A stretch of 52,320 nucleotides of DNA from an uncultured Lachnospiraceae bacterium (GCA_902797185.1 CADBRV010000063.1:1-52320); one strand, 5' to 3'. Positions 25,336 to 34,396 are shown, numbered from the stretch's first letter. Numbers and translations are program-made. Notes: a model not told the origin generated them from the letters alone.

Positions 25336-26241
25336 TTACAGCTCCTTCTCGTCATAGCCATAATTTTTTACCAGGAAGTCGCTGTCACGCCAGTCTTTTT
25401 TGACCTTGACCCAGAGCTTTAAGTTCACTTTCGCGCCTAAAAGCTTCTCGATTTCCTCCCTGGCCTGGGTGCCGATCTGCCGGAGCATGGAGCCGCCCTT
25501 GCCGATAATGATCCCCTTGTGGGAATCCTTTTCACAGATGATGGAGGCATCAATGTCGTAAAAATTCCTGCCGTCCCGTTTCTTCATCTGGTCCACCGAG
25601 ACCGCGATGCCATGGGGCACCTCGTCCTGCAGCAGGCGCAGGGCCTTTTCCCGGACCAGCTCGGCCACGATGGCCCGCACCGGCTGGTCTGTCAGGGTGT
25701 CTTCATCAAAGAAGGCAGGTCCTTCCGGAAGGTACTGGAACAGCACGGAAATAAGTTCCTTTGTCCCCTGGCCAGTTTTGGCGGATACCGGCAGGATCTC
25801 GGCAAAATCCATTTCCTTACGGAACGCGTCGATGACCGGCAGCACTTCCTCCTTGCGGATCGTGTCGGTTTTATTAATGACCAGGAAAACCGGTACTTTC
25901 AGGCCTTTGAGCTCATCCAGGATATGCCGGTCCGCAGCGCCGATATAGGCGGAGGGCTCCACCATGTAGAGCACTACGTCCACATCCGTGATCGTGCGCT
26001 CCGCCGCGCTTTCCATATATTCGCCCAGCTTGTTGCGGGCTTTCTGCATGCCGGGCGTATCCACAAATACGATCTGCCCCCGCTCGTCCGTGTAAACCGT
26101 GCGGATCCTGTTGCGGGTGGTCTGGGGCTTGCTGGAAGTAATCGCAATTTTCTGGCCGATCAGGCAGTTCATCAAAGTAGACTTTCCTACATTGGGGCGC
26201 CCGATAAAAGCTGCAAAACCGGATTTTTTCTCTTCTGCCAT
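25336..26241 (-). CDS. era: GTPase Era
   Basis: An essential GTPase that binds 16S rRNA and checks 30S assembly. In 301 residues it has G1 GRPNVGKS (14-21), G3 DTPG (61-64), G4 NKTD (123-126) and a C-terminal KH domain with GKGG near residue 250 that binds the 3' end of 16S rRNA. The ATG follows AGGAGGGAAAC. It lies nine bases after the M16C protease gene and is coupled to recO. Confidence 0.97.
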   Translation of the reverse strand: MAEEKKSGFAAFIGRPNVGKSTLMNCLIGQKIAITSSKPQTTRNRIRTVYTDERGQIVFVDTPGMQKARNKLGEYMESAAERTITDVDVVLYMVEPSAYIGAADRHILDELKGLKVPVFLVINKTDTIRKEEVLPVIDAFRKEMDFAEILPVSAKTGQGTKELISVLFQYLPEGPAFFDEDTLTDQPVRAIVAELVREKALRLLQDEVPHGIAVSVDQMKKRDGRNFYDIDASIICEKDSHKGIIIGKGGSMLRQIGTQAREEIEKLLGAKVNLKLWVKVKKDWRDSDFLVKNYGYDEKEL

Positions 26242-26250
26242 GTTTCCCTC

Positions 26251-29187
26251 CTACTGCAGCGGCTTTATGCTGCCAAAAAGGTCCTTCTCTTCCAAAATCT
26301 TCCCTTCATCCCCGATGGCACAGATATAGCCGTCTGAAAGGACAGAGGCAATAAGGGGCGCCAGCGCGCGGATATCTTCCTGTGTACAGGAAAGCACCTG
26401 GTCTCTTTCCCTCTGGACCTGTTCCAGCGTGATCCCGGTCAAATAGGCGTTCAGAGAACGGCTGCCCTGGGCGGAAGGGTTCAGAGGGGTATCCAGCATG
26501 GATACCGTGCCGATTATATATTTTAGCATGTCCCTGTCATCACAGTTAAAGTTTTCCAGATACTGGGGGATGCCGTCATAAATTTCATTCGTCTCCTTTA
26601 CGTGGGGGTCACGGTAAGAGACAAAATAGCTGTCCCCATCCCTGCTCTGGCTGCACATGCACCCGTATGCCCCGCCTTTTACGCGGATCCGTATCCACAT
26701 GTAGTCGTAGCTCATGATAATCTTGAATACGTTCAAGGCGCCGGTAAATTCAAACCCATGGTCACGGAAATTGCCACAACGTGCCACGTAGTTGATCTTG
26801 GAAGCCGTGCAGAACCCTTCGTTTTTCTTTTCCTTTTCAAAGGAAGCCCCTTCTCCCGGGAACAGGGTTTCCTTGTCCTCCTTTTCATCCGGGAAAGCCT
26901 GCGCCAGGGCTTTTACTTCCGCGTGTACCTGCTGCCCTGCCCCTTCGCCTGCCGTGACGGATACCAGAAGGTTCTCCTTTCGGAGCAGGAAATGGCAGAT
27001 CCGTTCCAGATGCCCCATCACGTCTTCGGGTTTTTCCTCATATTCTTTGCAGAACCCTTTGACTGCCTGGTAAAAGCCAAGGCCGTTTACCAGGTCGATG
27101 CGGCGGGAGCTTTCCGAAAAATATCCCATGCCCCGCATTGCGGCAAAGGTATGCCCTGACTCTATGGCCTGGACCGAAAGGCTGGTACGCAGCTCTTCTA
27201 AGATTTCATGGAGACGCTTTTCCATCCTCAGGTTGGATGTAAAAAGGATCTCCTTCATCAGTTCGAACATCTTCGGGATTTCCTGGAACAAGGCTTTGCC
27301 GTATACGACGTACCTGGTATGGGCCTTCCTCTCCTTGGACTGGTCCGTATAGACGCTGACCCTGGAATCAATGCCGCCGGTATGGAGGTTGATCTCAGTA
27401 GCCAGGCCCTCATAGCTGTAGGATGCTGTATCGACATATCCCAATACGCTGGGCAAAAGGCCAAGGTATGGCAGCTCTTCCATGGGGAGGCCGTCCGCAT
27501 TAAAGGACAGGTCCACGTATGCGATCTGGTTGGTCTCGATATCATGGCACAAAACCGGGATGCCGCTTTCCTCATCCATGCGGTTGACAAATGGGCGTGC
27601 CTTCTTTTCGATGTCTTCCCGGGCTAAAAGCGGGATTGTCTTCAATTCTTCCTGGGTGGAAGGTGTGCCCTGGTATTCTTTCAGGTGCCTGGTATCTTCC
27701 ACAAGCTTCCGGATCTCCTCCTGGGAAAGGGAGGCTTTGTAGGAAGCCAGCTTCTTGGCCTTTTCCTTTTCCGCCCGGGCTCCCATCCCCTTCTTCGGCT
27801 CCAGGGTAAGGACAGTGCTGTGGGGATTGTCCAGGAAATATTTCTTTACCAGCCCTTCAAAATACCCGTCGCTGAGATGCTCCTTGAGATATGCGAACAC
27901 CCTGTTCTGCTCCAGGTGCATGAACGGGTCCTTTTCATCATAAAGCCAGCTGTCCATGATCTGCAGGCCGTAGGAAAGGCCGATAGGGAAGCGTCCGAAA
28001 TCCGCCTCCCGATAGCGGAATTCCAGGCTGTTGATGCAGCCCAGGATCGCCTTCTGGTCCAGGCCTTCTTTCACCAGCCTTTCCATCTCCTGGCGGATGA
28101 TGGAGACGAACTGTCCTTCCTGCTGCGGGTCCGCGTTCTTCGCAGTAATGGAAAACATGGGCTGCAGGATGCCGTTCTCGGTGGTGCTGTCAATATCAGA
28201 CCCGATGCCGGCGTCCAGAAGCGCCCTCTTGATGGGTGCGCCCGGAGAAGAAACCAGCACATAGTCCAGCACTTCCAGGGCCGTGTACAGATTTTCATCC
28301 AGCGTGCTGCCACAGGCAAAATTGTAAGACAGGAAAGTCTTCTTTTCCGTATCCTCCCCTTCTGTCACAGGGTAATATTTGCGGAGGTACCTGGTCTTTT
28401 CGAAAGGCTGCTGCATTGGCACCTTTGTGTCGATTTCCTTTTTCTCAAAATGGGAAAGGTATTTTTCATCCATCCACCTGAGCTTTTCTTCCATATCCAT
28501 ATCCCCGTACAGGTAGATATAGCTGTTGGAAGGATGGTACCAGATGCTGTGGTAGTGCAGGAACTGCCCATATGCCAGCTGCGGGATTTCATCCGGGTCC
28601 CCGCCGGACTCAAGGCCATATGGCGTATCCGGGAAAAGGGAGTTTTCAATATCCCGGTCCAGGATGCCTTCCGGTGAGGAGAAAACGCCCTTCATCTCAT
28701 TATAGACTACGCCATTTACCGTAAGGGGCGCATCCTCGGAAGGAAGCTCATAATGCCAGCCCTCCTGCCGGAAAATCTCCTCTTTCTGGTAAATGTCCGG
28801 ATAGAAAACCGCGTCCAGATAGACATGCACCAGGTTCTGGAAATCCTTGTCATTGGTGCTGGCCACAGGATAGACTGTCTTGTCCGGATAGGTCATGGCA
28901 TTTAAAAATGTATTTAAAGAGCCCTTTGCCAGTTCCACAAAGGGATCCTTTACCGGGAACTCCCTGGAACCGCATAATACGGAATGTTCCAGGATATGGG
29001 TCATGCCGGTATTGTCCACCGGCGGGGTACGGAAGCCGATGGAAAAGACCTTGTTGTAATCCTGGTTTGAAACAAGGAAGAGCCTGGCCCCGCTTTTTTT
29101 ATGGCGGAGCAGGTACCCCTCAGACCCGATATCGGGAAGGACCCTGTGCTCTACTACCTCATATTCCTTGACATTTTCTATAGCCAT
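26251..29187 (-). CDS. M16C family zinc metalloprotease (presequence-protease-like)
   Basis: A large single-chain pitrilysin-family peptidase like PreP/Cym1, which degrades short peptides inside a closed chamber. The 978-residue protein has the inverted zinc motif HILEH (64-68) with the third ligand E164 in VVYNEMKG, plus the conserved substrate-binding Arg-Tyr region RVKGGAYG in the C-terminal half. No signal peptide is seen, so it is probably cytoplasmic. A good GGAGG lies about 12 bases before the ATG. It is between mscS-type and era genes, all closely spaced. Confidence 0.93.
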   Translation of the reverse strand: MAIENVKEYEVVEHRVLPDIGSEGYLLRHKKSGARLFLVSNQDYNKVFSIGFRTPPVDNTGMTHILEHSVLCGSREFPVKDPFVELAKGSLNTFLNAMTYPDKTVYPVASTNDKDFQNLVHVYLDAVFYPDIYQKEEIFRQEGWHYELPSEDAPLTVNGVVYNEMKGVFSSPEGILDRDIENSLFPDTPYGLESGGDPDEIPQLAYGQFLHYHSIWYHPSNSYIYLYGDMDMEEKLRWMDEKYLSHFEKKEIDTKVPMQQPFEKTRYLRKYYPVTEGEDTEKKTFLSYNFACGSTLDENLYTALEVLDYVLVSSPGAPIKRALLDAGIGSDIDSTTENGILQPMFSITAKNADPQQEGQFVSIIRQEMERLVKEGLDQKAILGCINSLEFRYREADFGRFPIGLSYGLQIMDSWLYDEKDPFMHLEQNRVFAYLKEHLSDGYFEGLVKKYFLDNPHSTVLTLEPKKGMGARAEKEKAKKLASYKASLSQEEIRKLVEDTRHLKEYQGTPSTQEELKTIPLLAREDIEKKARPFVNRMDEESGIPVLCHDIETNQIAYVDLSFNADGLPMEELPYLGLLPSVLGYVDTASYSYEGLATEINLHTGGIDSRVSVYTDQSKERKAHTRYVVYGKALFQEIPKMFELMKEILFTSNLRMEKRLHEILEELRTSLSVQAIESGHTFAAMRGMGYFSESSRRIDLVNGLGFYQAVKGFCKEYEEKPEDVMGHLERICHFLLRKENLLVSVTAGEGAGQQVHAEVKALAQAFPDEKEDKETLFPGEGASFEKEKKNEGFCTASKINYVARCGNFRDHGFEFTGALNVFKIIMSYDYMWIRIRVKGGAYGCMCSQSRDGDSYFVSYRDPHVKETNEIYDGIPQYLENFNCDDRDMLKYIIGTVSMLDTPLNPSAQGSRSLNAYLTGITLEQVQRERDQVLSCTQEDIRALAPLIASVLSDGYICAIGDEGKILEEKDLFGSIKPLQ

Positions 29188-29195
29188 ACTTGTTT

Positions 29196-30137
29196 CTATT
29201 CCTCCTTTTCCGCATCCTGCCCATTTTGATGGAATGAGACAGTGACCTGTGGATATGGGATCTCAATCCCGTATTTTGAAAATTCCTGGTAAATCTGTTC
29301 CAGCAGGTGCCACTTTGCCGAAACATACTGCCCCGGTTCCACCCAGCACCTAAGCCCCATGTCAATGCTGCTGTCCGAAAGCTCCCTTACAAAAGCAGTT
29401 ACCTCTTCGTCTTTTAAAACCGCCTCGTCCTTTTTGGCAGCCTTTTCCAAAAGCACCTTTGCCAGCTTGATATCGCTGCCGTAGCTGATGCCCACTGTCA
29501 AATCTTCCATCCGCTTTCCCGCATGGGTCAGGTTCCGCAGGCTGGTATTGGCCAGGGTGCCGTTGGGGATCACCACGGTCTGGTTGTCGTAAGTCAGGAG
29601 GGTGGTATAAATCATCGAAATATGCACCACGGTCCCCTCGTTCCCATGGGTATCTTCCACGATATAATCTCCCACCACGAAGGGCTTCTGCAGCAGGATC
29701 AGGACCCCTCCTGCAAAGTTGGACAAGCTTCCCTGCAGGGCAAGGCCTAAAGTCAGGCCCGATGAAGCCAGGATTGCAGCGATGGAAGAAGCGGTCACGC
29801 CAAACTGTGCCAGGATGAAAAAGGCCAGGAGCGCGTATAAACCGAATTTAAGGACGGAATTCAGAAACTGGGAAACGCCTTTGTCCAGCCCCTTCCCATC
29901 CATCCGTTTCTGGTTATAGCGCACAAAAGCGCGGATTGCCTTGGCACCTATGAAAAAGACCGCCAATGCAACCAGCACTTTGATCGAAAAGCTGATCATC
30001 CCCGGAAGGGAATCCTGCAGCCAGGTTTGAAACGCGTTCACGTTTTTCTTCGTTTCCTGGGCAGCCTCCACCAAGGCCGATTCCTCCCCGGACGCGCTGC
30101 CAGCCAAGATTAATTTTCCCACCAGGCTCCAATACAT
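29196..30137 (-). CDS. MscS-family mechanosensitive channel
   Basis: A small-conductance channel that releases solutes on osmotic downshock. The 313-residue protein has three membrane helices (about 47-67, 94-112 and 117-150). The third, pore-lining one (SSIAAILASSGLTLGLALQGSLSNFAGG) has the Gly/Ala pattern of MscS. The cytoplasmic beta and cage domains follow (PFVVGDYI, VVIPNGTLANTSLRN). Its ribosome site TAAGGAG, four bases before the ATG, is part of repeat R7, so the repeat supplies the translation signal. It heads the M16C-era-recO group. Confidence 0.93.
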   Translation of the reverse strand: MYWSLVGKLILAGSASGEESALVEAAQETKKNVNAFQTWLQDSLPGMISFSIKVLVALAVFFIGAKAIRAFVRYNQKRMDGKGLDKGVSQFLNSVLKFGLYALLAFFILAQFGVTASSIAAILASSGLTLGLALQGSLSNFAGGVLILLQKPFVVGDYIVEDTHGNEGTVVHISMIYTTLLTYDNQTVVIPNGTLANTSLRNLTHAGKRMEDLTVGISYGSDIKLAKVLLEKAAKKDEAVLKDEEVTAFVRELSDSSIDMGLRCWVEPGQYVSAKWHLLEQIYQEFSKYGIEIPYPQVTVSFHQNGQDAEKEE

Positions 30138-30140
30138 ATT

Positions 30141-30313
30141 TCTCCTTACGATGGCATTCCTTACGATGCACGAGCCGCATCGTCCGCCGTCTCGCCTGTA
30201 AGGCTATGGCTAAGGACACGCCTTCGCACGAAGTGCGGCTTATAATGGCGCGGCTCTCCTATTTTCTTTGTCATCGCCTTTCATGCGGTGGCATAGGACG
30301 GTTTGGAATGCTG
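30141..30313 (+). repeat. Dispersed hairpin repeat, copy R7 (complete, two units)
   Basis: A forward copy with a shortened CGTAAGGA module (TCCTTACGATGGCATTCCTTACGAT), GCCGCATCGTC, the CCTTCGCACGAAGTGCGG hairpin, a second CATCGCC...GCGGTGG unit with two T-G pairs, and an ATGC-rich end. Its left end provides the ribosome site of the mscS-type gene on the opposite strand. Confidence 0.8.
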
Positions 30314-30335
30314 CTTCTGTCTTTATCCTAAAATA

Positions 30336-31577
30336 TCATTCCTCGATCTCGTGGATCAAAAGCCCGCTGCGGAGCTTCGGCTCAAACCAGGTGGATTTCG
30401 GAGGCATTAAAAGCCCCGCGTCCGCCACCGCGAAAAGCTCGCTGATGGAAGTCGGGTACATGGAGAAGGCAGCCTTGCAGTCCGTCTGCACCCTTCTTTC
30501 CAATTCGTCCATGCCGCGGATCCCACCTACAAAATCGATCCTGGGATCGGTTTTCGGGTCTTGGATGGAAAGCACCGGCTCCAGCAAAAGATCCTGCAGC
30601 AAGGATACGTCCAACCCTTTCACCGGGTCATCGGGCAAATCCTTTTCCCGGACAGCAAGGCTGTACCACTTTCCTTCCAGGTAAAGCCCGAAATGGCGAG
30701 GGCTTTTGGGGCTGGCATCTTCCCCGGGAATTTCTTCCACGTCAAAAATTCCTTTTACTTTATCCAGGAATTCCTGAGGCGTATTCCCGTTTAAATCTTT
30801 CACCACGCGGTTGTAGTCAAAAATTTTGAGCTCGTCATCCGGAAAAAGGACGGAGAGGAAATAATTGAATTCCTCATCACCAGTGTATCCTGGATGCGCT
30901 TTCCGGCGCATTTCCCCTACATGTACGGCGGAAGCGGCGCGATGGTGCCCATCCGCAATATAGACCTGCCCGATTTTGGAAAAAGCACTGCTGATCCGCG
31001 CGATAAAATCCGGGTCCGAAATGACCCATACCCTGTGGGAAATCCCGTCATCCGCCTTAAAATCATACACCGGGGCCTGCTTCTTTGCTTCTTTTACCAG
31101 GCCTTCCAGTTCGTCATTGTGCCGGTATGCCAGGAATATGGGCCCGGTCTGGGCGCTGCAGGCATCTACATGGTGGATCCGGTCCAGCTCTTTTTCATAA
31201 CGGGTGTTCTCATGCTTCTTGATGACGCCATTATTGTAGTCATCGATGGAAGCGCAGGCCGCGATCCCGGTCTGTGCCCTTCCGTCCATTTCCAGCTCAT
31301 ATAAATAATAGCACGGCTGGCCATCCCGGATAAACTCCCCTTTTTCTACCATCTTCCAGAGCGTGTCATGGGCTTTCCGGTAAACCTGGGGGGAATACAT
31401 GTCGGTCCCCTCCGGGAACTGCGTCTCCGCCCTGTCAATCCTGATGAAGGAAAGGGGGTCTTTCTCCGCCACTTTCCTGGCTTCCTCGGTGTTATAGACA
31501 TCATATGGAAGCGCCGCGATTTTATCCGCCAGGTCCTCCCTGGGACGGATCGCCGCAAACGGCCTGATATCTGCCAT
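30336..31577 (-). CDS. DUF1015 protein, candidate for the last serine step
   Basis: A 413-residue cytoplasmic protein of DUF1015, often found beside serA and serC. It contains the motif IADGHHRAASA (207-217), which resembles the DGHHR nucleotide/phosphate motif of ParB/Srx-fold serine kinases such as SerK and SbnI, and a conserved KKHENTR (120-126). No serB gene is present in this group, so it may make serine from phosphoserine or interconvert them. That is an inference from context and motif. The ATG at 31577 follows AAAGGAGG; an upstream extension of 22 codons runs through a terminator and is unlikely. Confidence 0.85.
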   Translation of the reverse strand: MADIRPFAAIRPREDLADKIAALPYDVYNTEEARKVAEKDPLSFIRIDRAETQFPEGTDMYSPQVYRKAHDTLWKMVEKGEFIRDGQPCYYLYELEMDGRAQTGIAACASIDDYNNGVIKKHENTRYEKELDRIHHVDACSAQTGPIFLAYRHNDELEGLVKEAKKQAPVYDFKADDGISHRVWVISDPDFIARISSAFSKIGQVYIADGHHRAASAVHVGEMRRKAHPGYTGDEEFNYFLSVLFPDDELKIFDYNRVVKDLNGNTPQEFLDKVKGIFDVEEIPGEDASPKSPRHFGLYLEGKWYSLAVREKDLPDDPVKGLDVSLLQDLLLEPVLSIQDPKTDPRIDFVGGIRGMDELERRVQTDCKAAFSMYPTSISELFAVADAGLLMPPKSTWFEPKLRSGLLIHEIEE

Positions 31578-31598
31578 AAGCTCCTCCTTTAAAAATAA

Positions 31599-31627
31599 GG
31601 CCCCGTGCGCATCCTGCCCACGGGGCC
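31599..31627 (-). terminator. Terminator or attenuator between serA and the DUF1015 gene
   Basis: A perfect 9-bp GC-rich stem (GGCCCCGTG/CACGGGGCC) with an 11-base loop is followed on the minus strand by TTATTTTTA. The tail runs directly into the AAAGGAGG of DUF1015, so read-through rather than a new promoter seems to feed that gene. Confidence 0.75.
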
Positions 31628-31648
31628 TCCCATTGATTTTCATTTATT

Positions 31649-31797
31649 TCATTACCGAAAGGGTGGTGAAGCGGGCATGCCTCACACAGAGTGCGTTTTC
31701 CATTGGCATGGCTCTCCTCTTTTCATCTCATCACCCGAACGGTGGTGAAGCAGGCCGTGCCGGAAATGCAATGCGTAGAAACCGGCATAGCCTGCGA
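31649..31797 (+). repeat. Dispersed hairpin repeat, copy R8 (two divergent units)
   Basis: Two forward units. Their stems are CATTACC/GGTGGTG (two T-G pairs) and CATCACC/GGTGGTG (one T-G pair), each followed by a GGCATG or GGCCGTGCC module that pairs with CATTGGCATGGC or CCGGCATAGCC. The outer GCCGCATCGTC arm is missing. It lies between serA and the DUF1015 gene. Confidence 0.75.
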
Positions 31798-31802
31798 ATG
31801 GA

Positions 31803-32966
31803 TTATTTAATGACGCGGACGCGGATGACATCATCCAGGGATTCCAGCTTCTTTACGACTTCCGGTGTTACCGGGTTCTCCAGGTCGATCAGGGAATAAG
31901 CATACTGCCCCCTTGCTTTGTCGGTCAGGTCGGCAATATTGATATTTTCATCGCCCAGAAGCGCTGCATAACGGCCAATCATGCCTTTCTTGTTCATATG
32001 CATGATGGCGATCCTGCCTGCGGTTGTGCATACGCCCATGTCGCAGTTCGGATAGTTGACGGAATTGACGATGTTGCCGTTTTCCAGATAGTTGCGCAGT
32101 TCCTTTGCTGCCATGACAGCGCAGTTATCCTCTGCTTCCTCGGTAGAAGCCCCAAGGTGCGGGATGACGATGACGCCTTCCTTGCCTGCAGTGGTGGGGT
32201 TCGGGAAGTCGGTAACGTATTTCGCGATCCTGTGCTCAGAGAGTGCCTTGACTGCTTCCTCTTCGTCTACCAGCACGTCACGGGCGCAGTTGATCAGAAT
32301 GGCGTGGTCCTTCATCAGCCCAATGGCGTCTTTCCCGATCATGCCCTTGGTGCTGTCCGTAGCCGGTACATGTACCGTGATAATGTCGCACTTTGAATAG
32401 ATTTCATTGACATCCGTTACATGGTGGACGTTGCTGGAAAGGTTCCATGCGGCATCAACGGAAATAAACGGGTCATAGCCATATACTTTCATGCCAAGTT
32501 CAATGGCAACATTGGCAACCAGCCTGCCGATGGCGCCAAGGCCGATGACGCCAAGCTTTTTGCCTTCGATTTCGTGACCGGCAAAAGCTTTTTTCTTCTT
32601 CTCGGTAAGCTTCTTCACATCCGGGTTTTCTGCCTCGGATTTTACCCATTCCACGCCGCCGATGATGTCACGGCTTGCAAGCAGCATGCCGGCGATCACC
32701 AGTTCTTTTACGCCATTGGCATTTGCACCCGGGGTATTAAATACCACGATGCCCTGGTCAGCGCATTTGTCAAGCGGGATATTGTTGACACCGGCGCCGG
32801 CTCTGGCAATGGCCAGCAAGCTCTCCGGCAGTTCCATGTCATGCATGGCAGCGGAACGGACCAGGACGGCATCAGCGCCATCCATATCCTCGATAATACG
32901 GTAATTGGAATCAAAAATATTCAGCCCTTTTTTCGAAATAGGGTTCAGGCAAGTATACTGGTACAT
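31803..32966 (-). CDS. serA: D-3-phosphoglycerate dehydrogenase
   Basis: Oxidises 3-phosphoglycerate to phosphohydroxypyruvate, the committed step of serine synthesis. The 387-residue NAD-dependent enzyme has the nucleotide motif GVIGLGAIGRLVANVA, the catalytic Arg/Glu/His set of the D-2-hydroxyacid family (NCARD, ...IPHLGAST), and a short C-terminal ACT domain (from about 315; YSLIDLENPVTPEVV) that usually mediates serine feedback. It lacks the extra ASB domain of long SerA forms. The ATG follows GGGAGG, next to repeat R9. Confidence 0.96.
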   Translation of the reverse strand: MYQYTCLNPISKKGLNIFDSNYRIIEDMDGADAVLVRSAAMHDMELPESLLAIARAGAGVNNIPLDKCADQGIVVFNTPGANANGVKELVIAGMLLASRDIIGGVEWVKSEAENPDVKKLTEKKKKAFAGHEIEGKKLGVIGLGAIGRLVANVAIELGMKVYGYDPFISVDAAWNLSSNVHHVTDVNEIYSKCDIITVHVPATDSTKGMIGKDAIGLMKDHAILINCARDVLVDEEEAVKALSEHRIAKYVTDFPNPTTAGKEGVIVIPHLGASTEEAEDNCAVMAAKELRNYLENGNIVNSVNYPNCDMGVCTTAGRIAIMHMNKKGMIGRYAALLGDENINIADLTDKARGQYAYSLIDLENPVTPEVVKKLESLDDVIRVRVIK

Positions 32967-32983
32967 GGATATCCTCCCTTGAT

Positions 32984-33146
32984 TTATCGTAAGGAGGGAC
33001 CCGCTTCAGCGGGAGGATTCCTTACGATTCACTAGCCGCATCGTCTTATGTCACCGCCTGCCAAGGCGGTGACGCGGAACGCGTCTTCACGCAAAGCGTG
33101 GTCTTTTATGGCGCGGCTCACCTTAAGGACGATTTGGAATGCGGCG
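32984..33146 (+). repeat. Dispersed hairpin repeat, copy R9 (type copy)
   Basis: The best-preserved forward copy. CGTAAGGA/TCCTTACG encloses CCCGCT/AGCGGG. GCCGCATCGTC pairs with GACG...ATGCGGC across about 130 bases. Inside are GTCACCGCC/GGCGGTGAC (perfect) and CGCGTC/GGCGCG around CACGC/GCGTG. It lies between serC and serA. Confidence 0.9.
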
Positions 33147-33156
33147 TATTTCTTGG

Positions 33157-34242
33157 TTATTTCAGGTTCTTCTTCTCGAATTCTTCCATAAAGCCGACTA
33201 ATTTCTCAACGCCTGCCTTCGGCATAGCATTGTAGATGGAAGCGCGCATGCCGCCTACAGTACGGTGTCCTTTCAGGTTTACAAGGCCGGCTGCGGTAGC
33301 TTCTGCTACGAATTTGGCATCCATGTCCTTATCGCCTGTTACGAAAGGCACGTTCATGACAGAACGGTCCTTCTTTTCTACCGTTCCCTTGAACAGCTTG
33401 GACTGGTCCAGGAAATCGTAAAGGAGCTTGGCCTTTTCTTTATTCTTCCTGTCCATTTCGGTAAGGCCGCCGTTCTTCAGGAGCCATTTGAATACCAGGC
33501 CGCAGATATAAATTGCCCAGCAGTTCGGGGTGTTATAAAGGGAATCCTTGTCTGCCTGGGTCTTCCATTTCAGCAGTACAGGGGTATATTCCGGAACGTC
33601 GTCGCGGATCAGGTCCTCACGGATGATGTCGATGACAAGGCCTGCAGGACCTACGTTCTTCTGCACGCCGCCATAAACAACGCCGTATTTCTTTACGTCA
33701 ATCGGCCTGGAAAGGAAGCAGGAAGAAACATCTGCTACCAGGTCTTTTCCTTTGGTGTTCGGCAGCGTCCAGTATTCCGTACCATAAATCGTATTGTTCT
33801 CGCAGATATAAACATAATCAGCGTCATCATCAATCGGAAGGTCGCTGCAGTCCGGGATGTAGGAGAAATTTTTGTCAGCGGAAGAAGCGATCCTGTTGAC
33901 CTTCAGGTACTTTTCTGCTTCCTGTGCAGCCTTCTTTGCCCAGTTGCCGGTAATGATGTAATCTGCTACCCCGTTTTTCTTCAGGTTCAGAGGGATAGCG
34001 GAGAACTGCATGGTGCCGCCGCCCTGGTGGAACAATACTTTGTAATTGTCCGGGATGCCTACCAAGGTACGGATATCTTTTTCAGCAGTCTTGATAATCT
34101 CGTCAAAAACGGAAGAGCGATGACTCATTTCCATGACGGACATGCCACAGCCCTTATAGTCAAGCATGTCAGCTGCAGCTTCTTTTAAAACTTCTTCCGG
34201 CAGTACGGCCGGTCCGGCTGAAAAATTGTACACTCTAGCCAT
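33157..34242 (-). CDS. serC: Phosphoserine aminotransferase
   Basis: Transfers an amino group from glutamate to phosphohydroxypyruvate to form phosphoserine. The 361-residue PLP enzyme begins with the family consensus VYNFSAGPAVLPEEVL. It has the lysine for the cofactor in GGVQKNVGPAG, and the HQGGGTMQF and GGMRASIYNA motifs. The ATG at 34242 has GAGAGG 8 bases upstream; a TTG two codons earlier is too close to it. The upstream gap to ilvB holds an imperfect hairpin and no clear promoter. Confidence 0.97.
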   Translation of the reverse strand: MARVYNFSAGPAVLPEEVLKEAAADMLDYKGCGMSVMEMSHRSSVFDEIIKTAEKDIRTLVGIPDNYKVLFHQGGGTMQFSAIPLNLKKNGVADYIITGNWAKKAAQEAEKYLKVNRIASSADKNFSYIPDCSDLPIDDDADYVYICENNTIYGTEYWTLPNTKGKDLVADVSSCFLSRPIDVKKYGVVYGGVQKNVGPAGLVIDIIREDLIRDDVPEYTPVLLKWKTQADKDSLYNTPNCWAIYICGLVFKWLLKNGGLTEMDRKNKEKAKLLYDFLDQSKLFKGTVEKKDRSVMNVPFVTGDKDMDAKFVAEATAAGLVNLKGHRTVGGMRASIYNAMPKAGVEKLVGFMEEFEKKNLK

Positions 34243-34331
34243 TTTCAATACCTCTCTTTTTGATTTCTTTCTCTAACTCAAGTCACCTATTGCTAAACAG
34301 GCCTTTTCTATCCTCCCGCATATGCTGCGGA

Positions 34332-34380
34332 CGGGGCTGCCGTGCTTTCTATACTGTATGAACCTCCGGCACGGCTCCCG
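34332..34380. other. Imperfect hairpin between ilvB and serC
   Basis: GCCGTGC (34339-34345) pairs with GCACGGC (34369-34375), and CGGG (34332-34335) with CCCG (34377-34380). No T-run follows on the minus strand, so it is not a standard terminator. Confidence 0.35.
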
Positions 34381-34396
34381 TTGCCTGTATCAGCCT

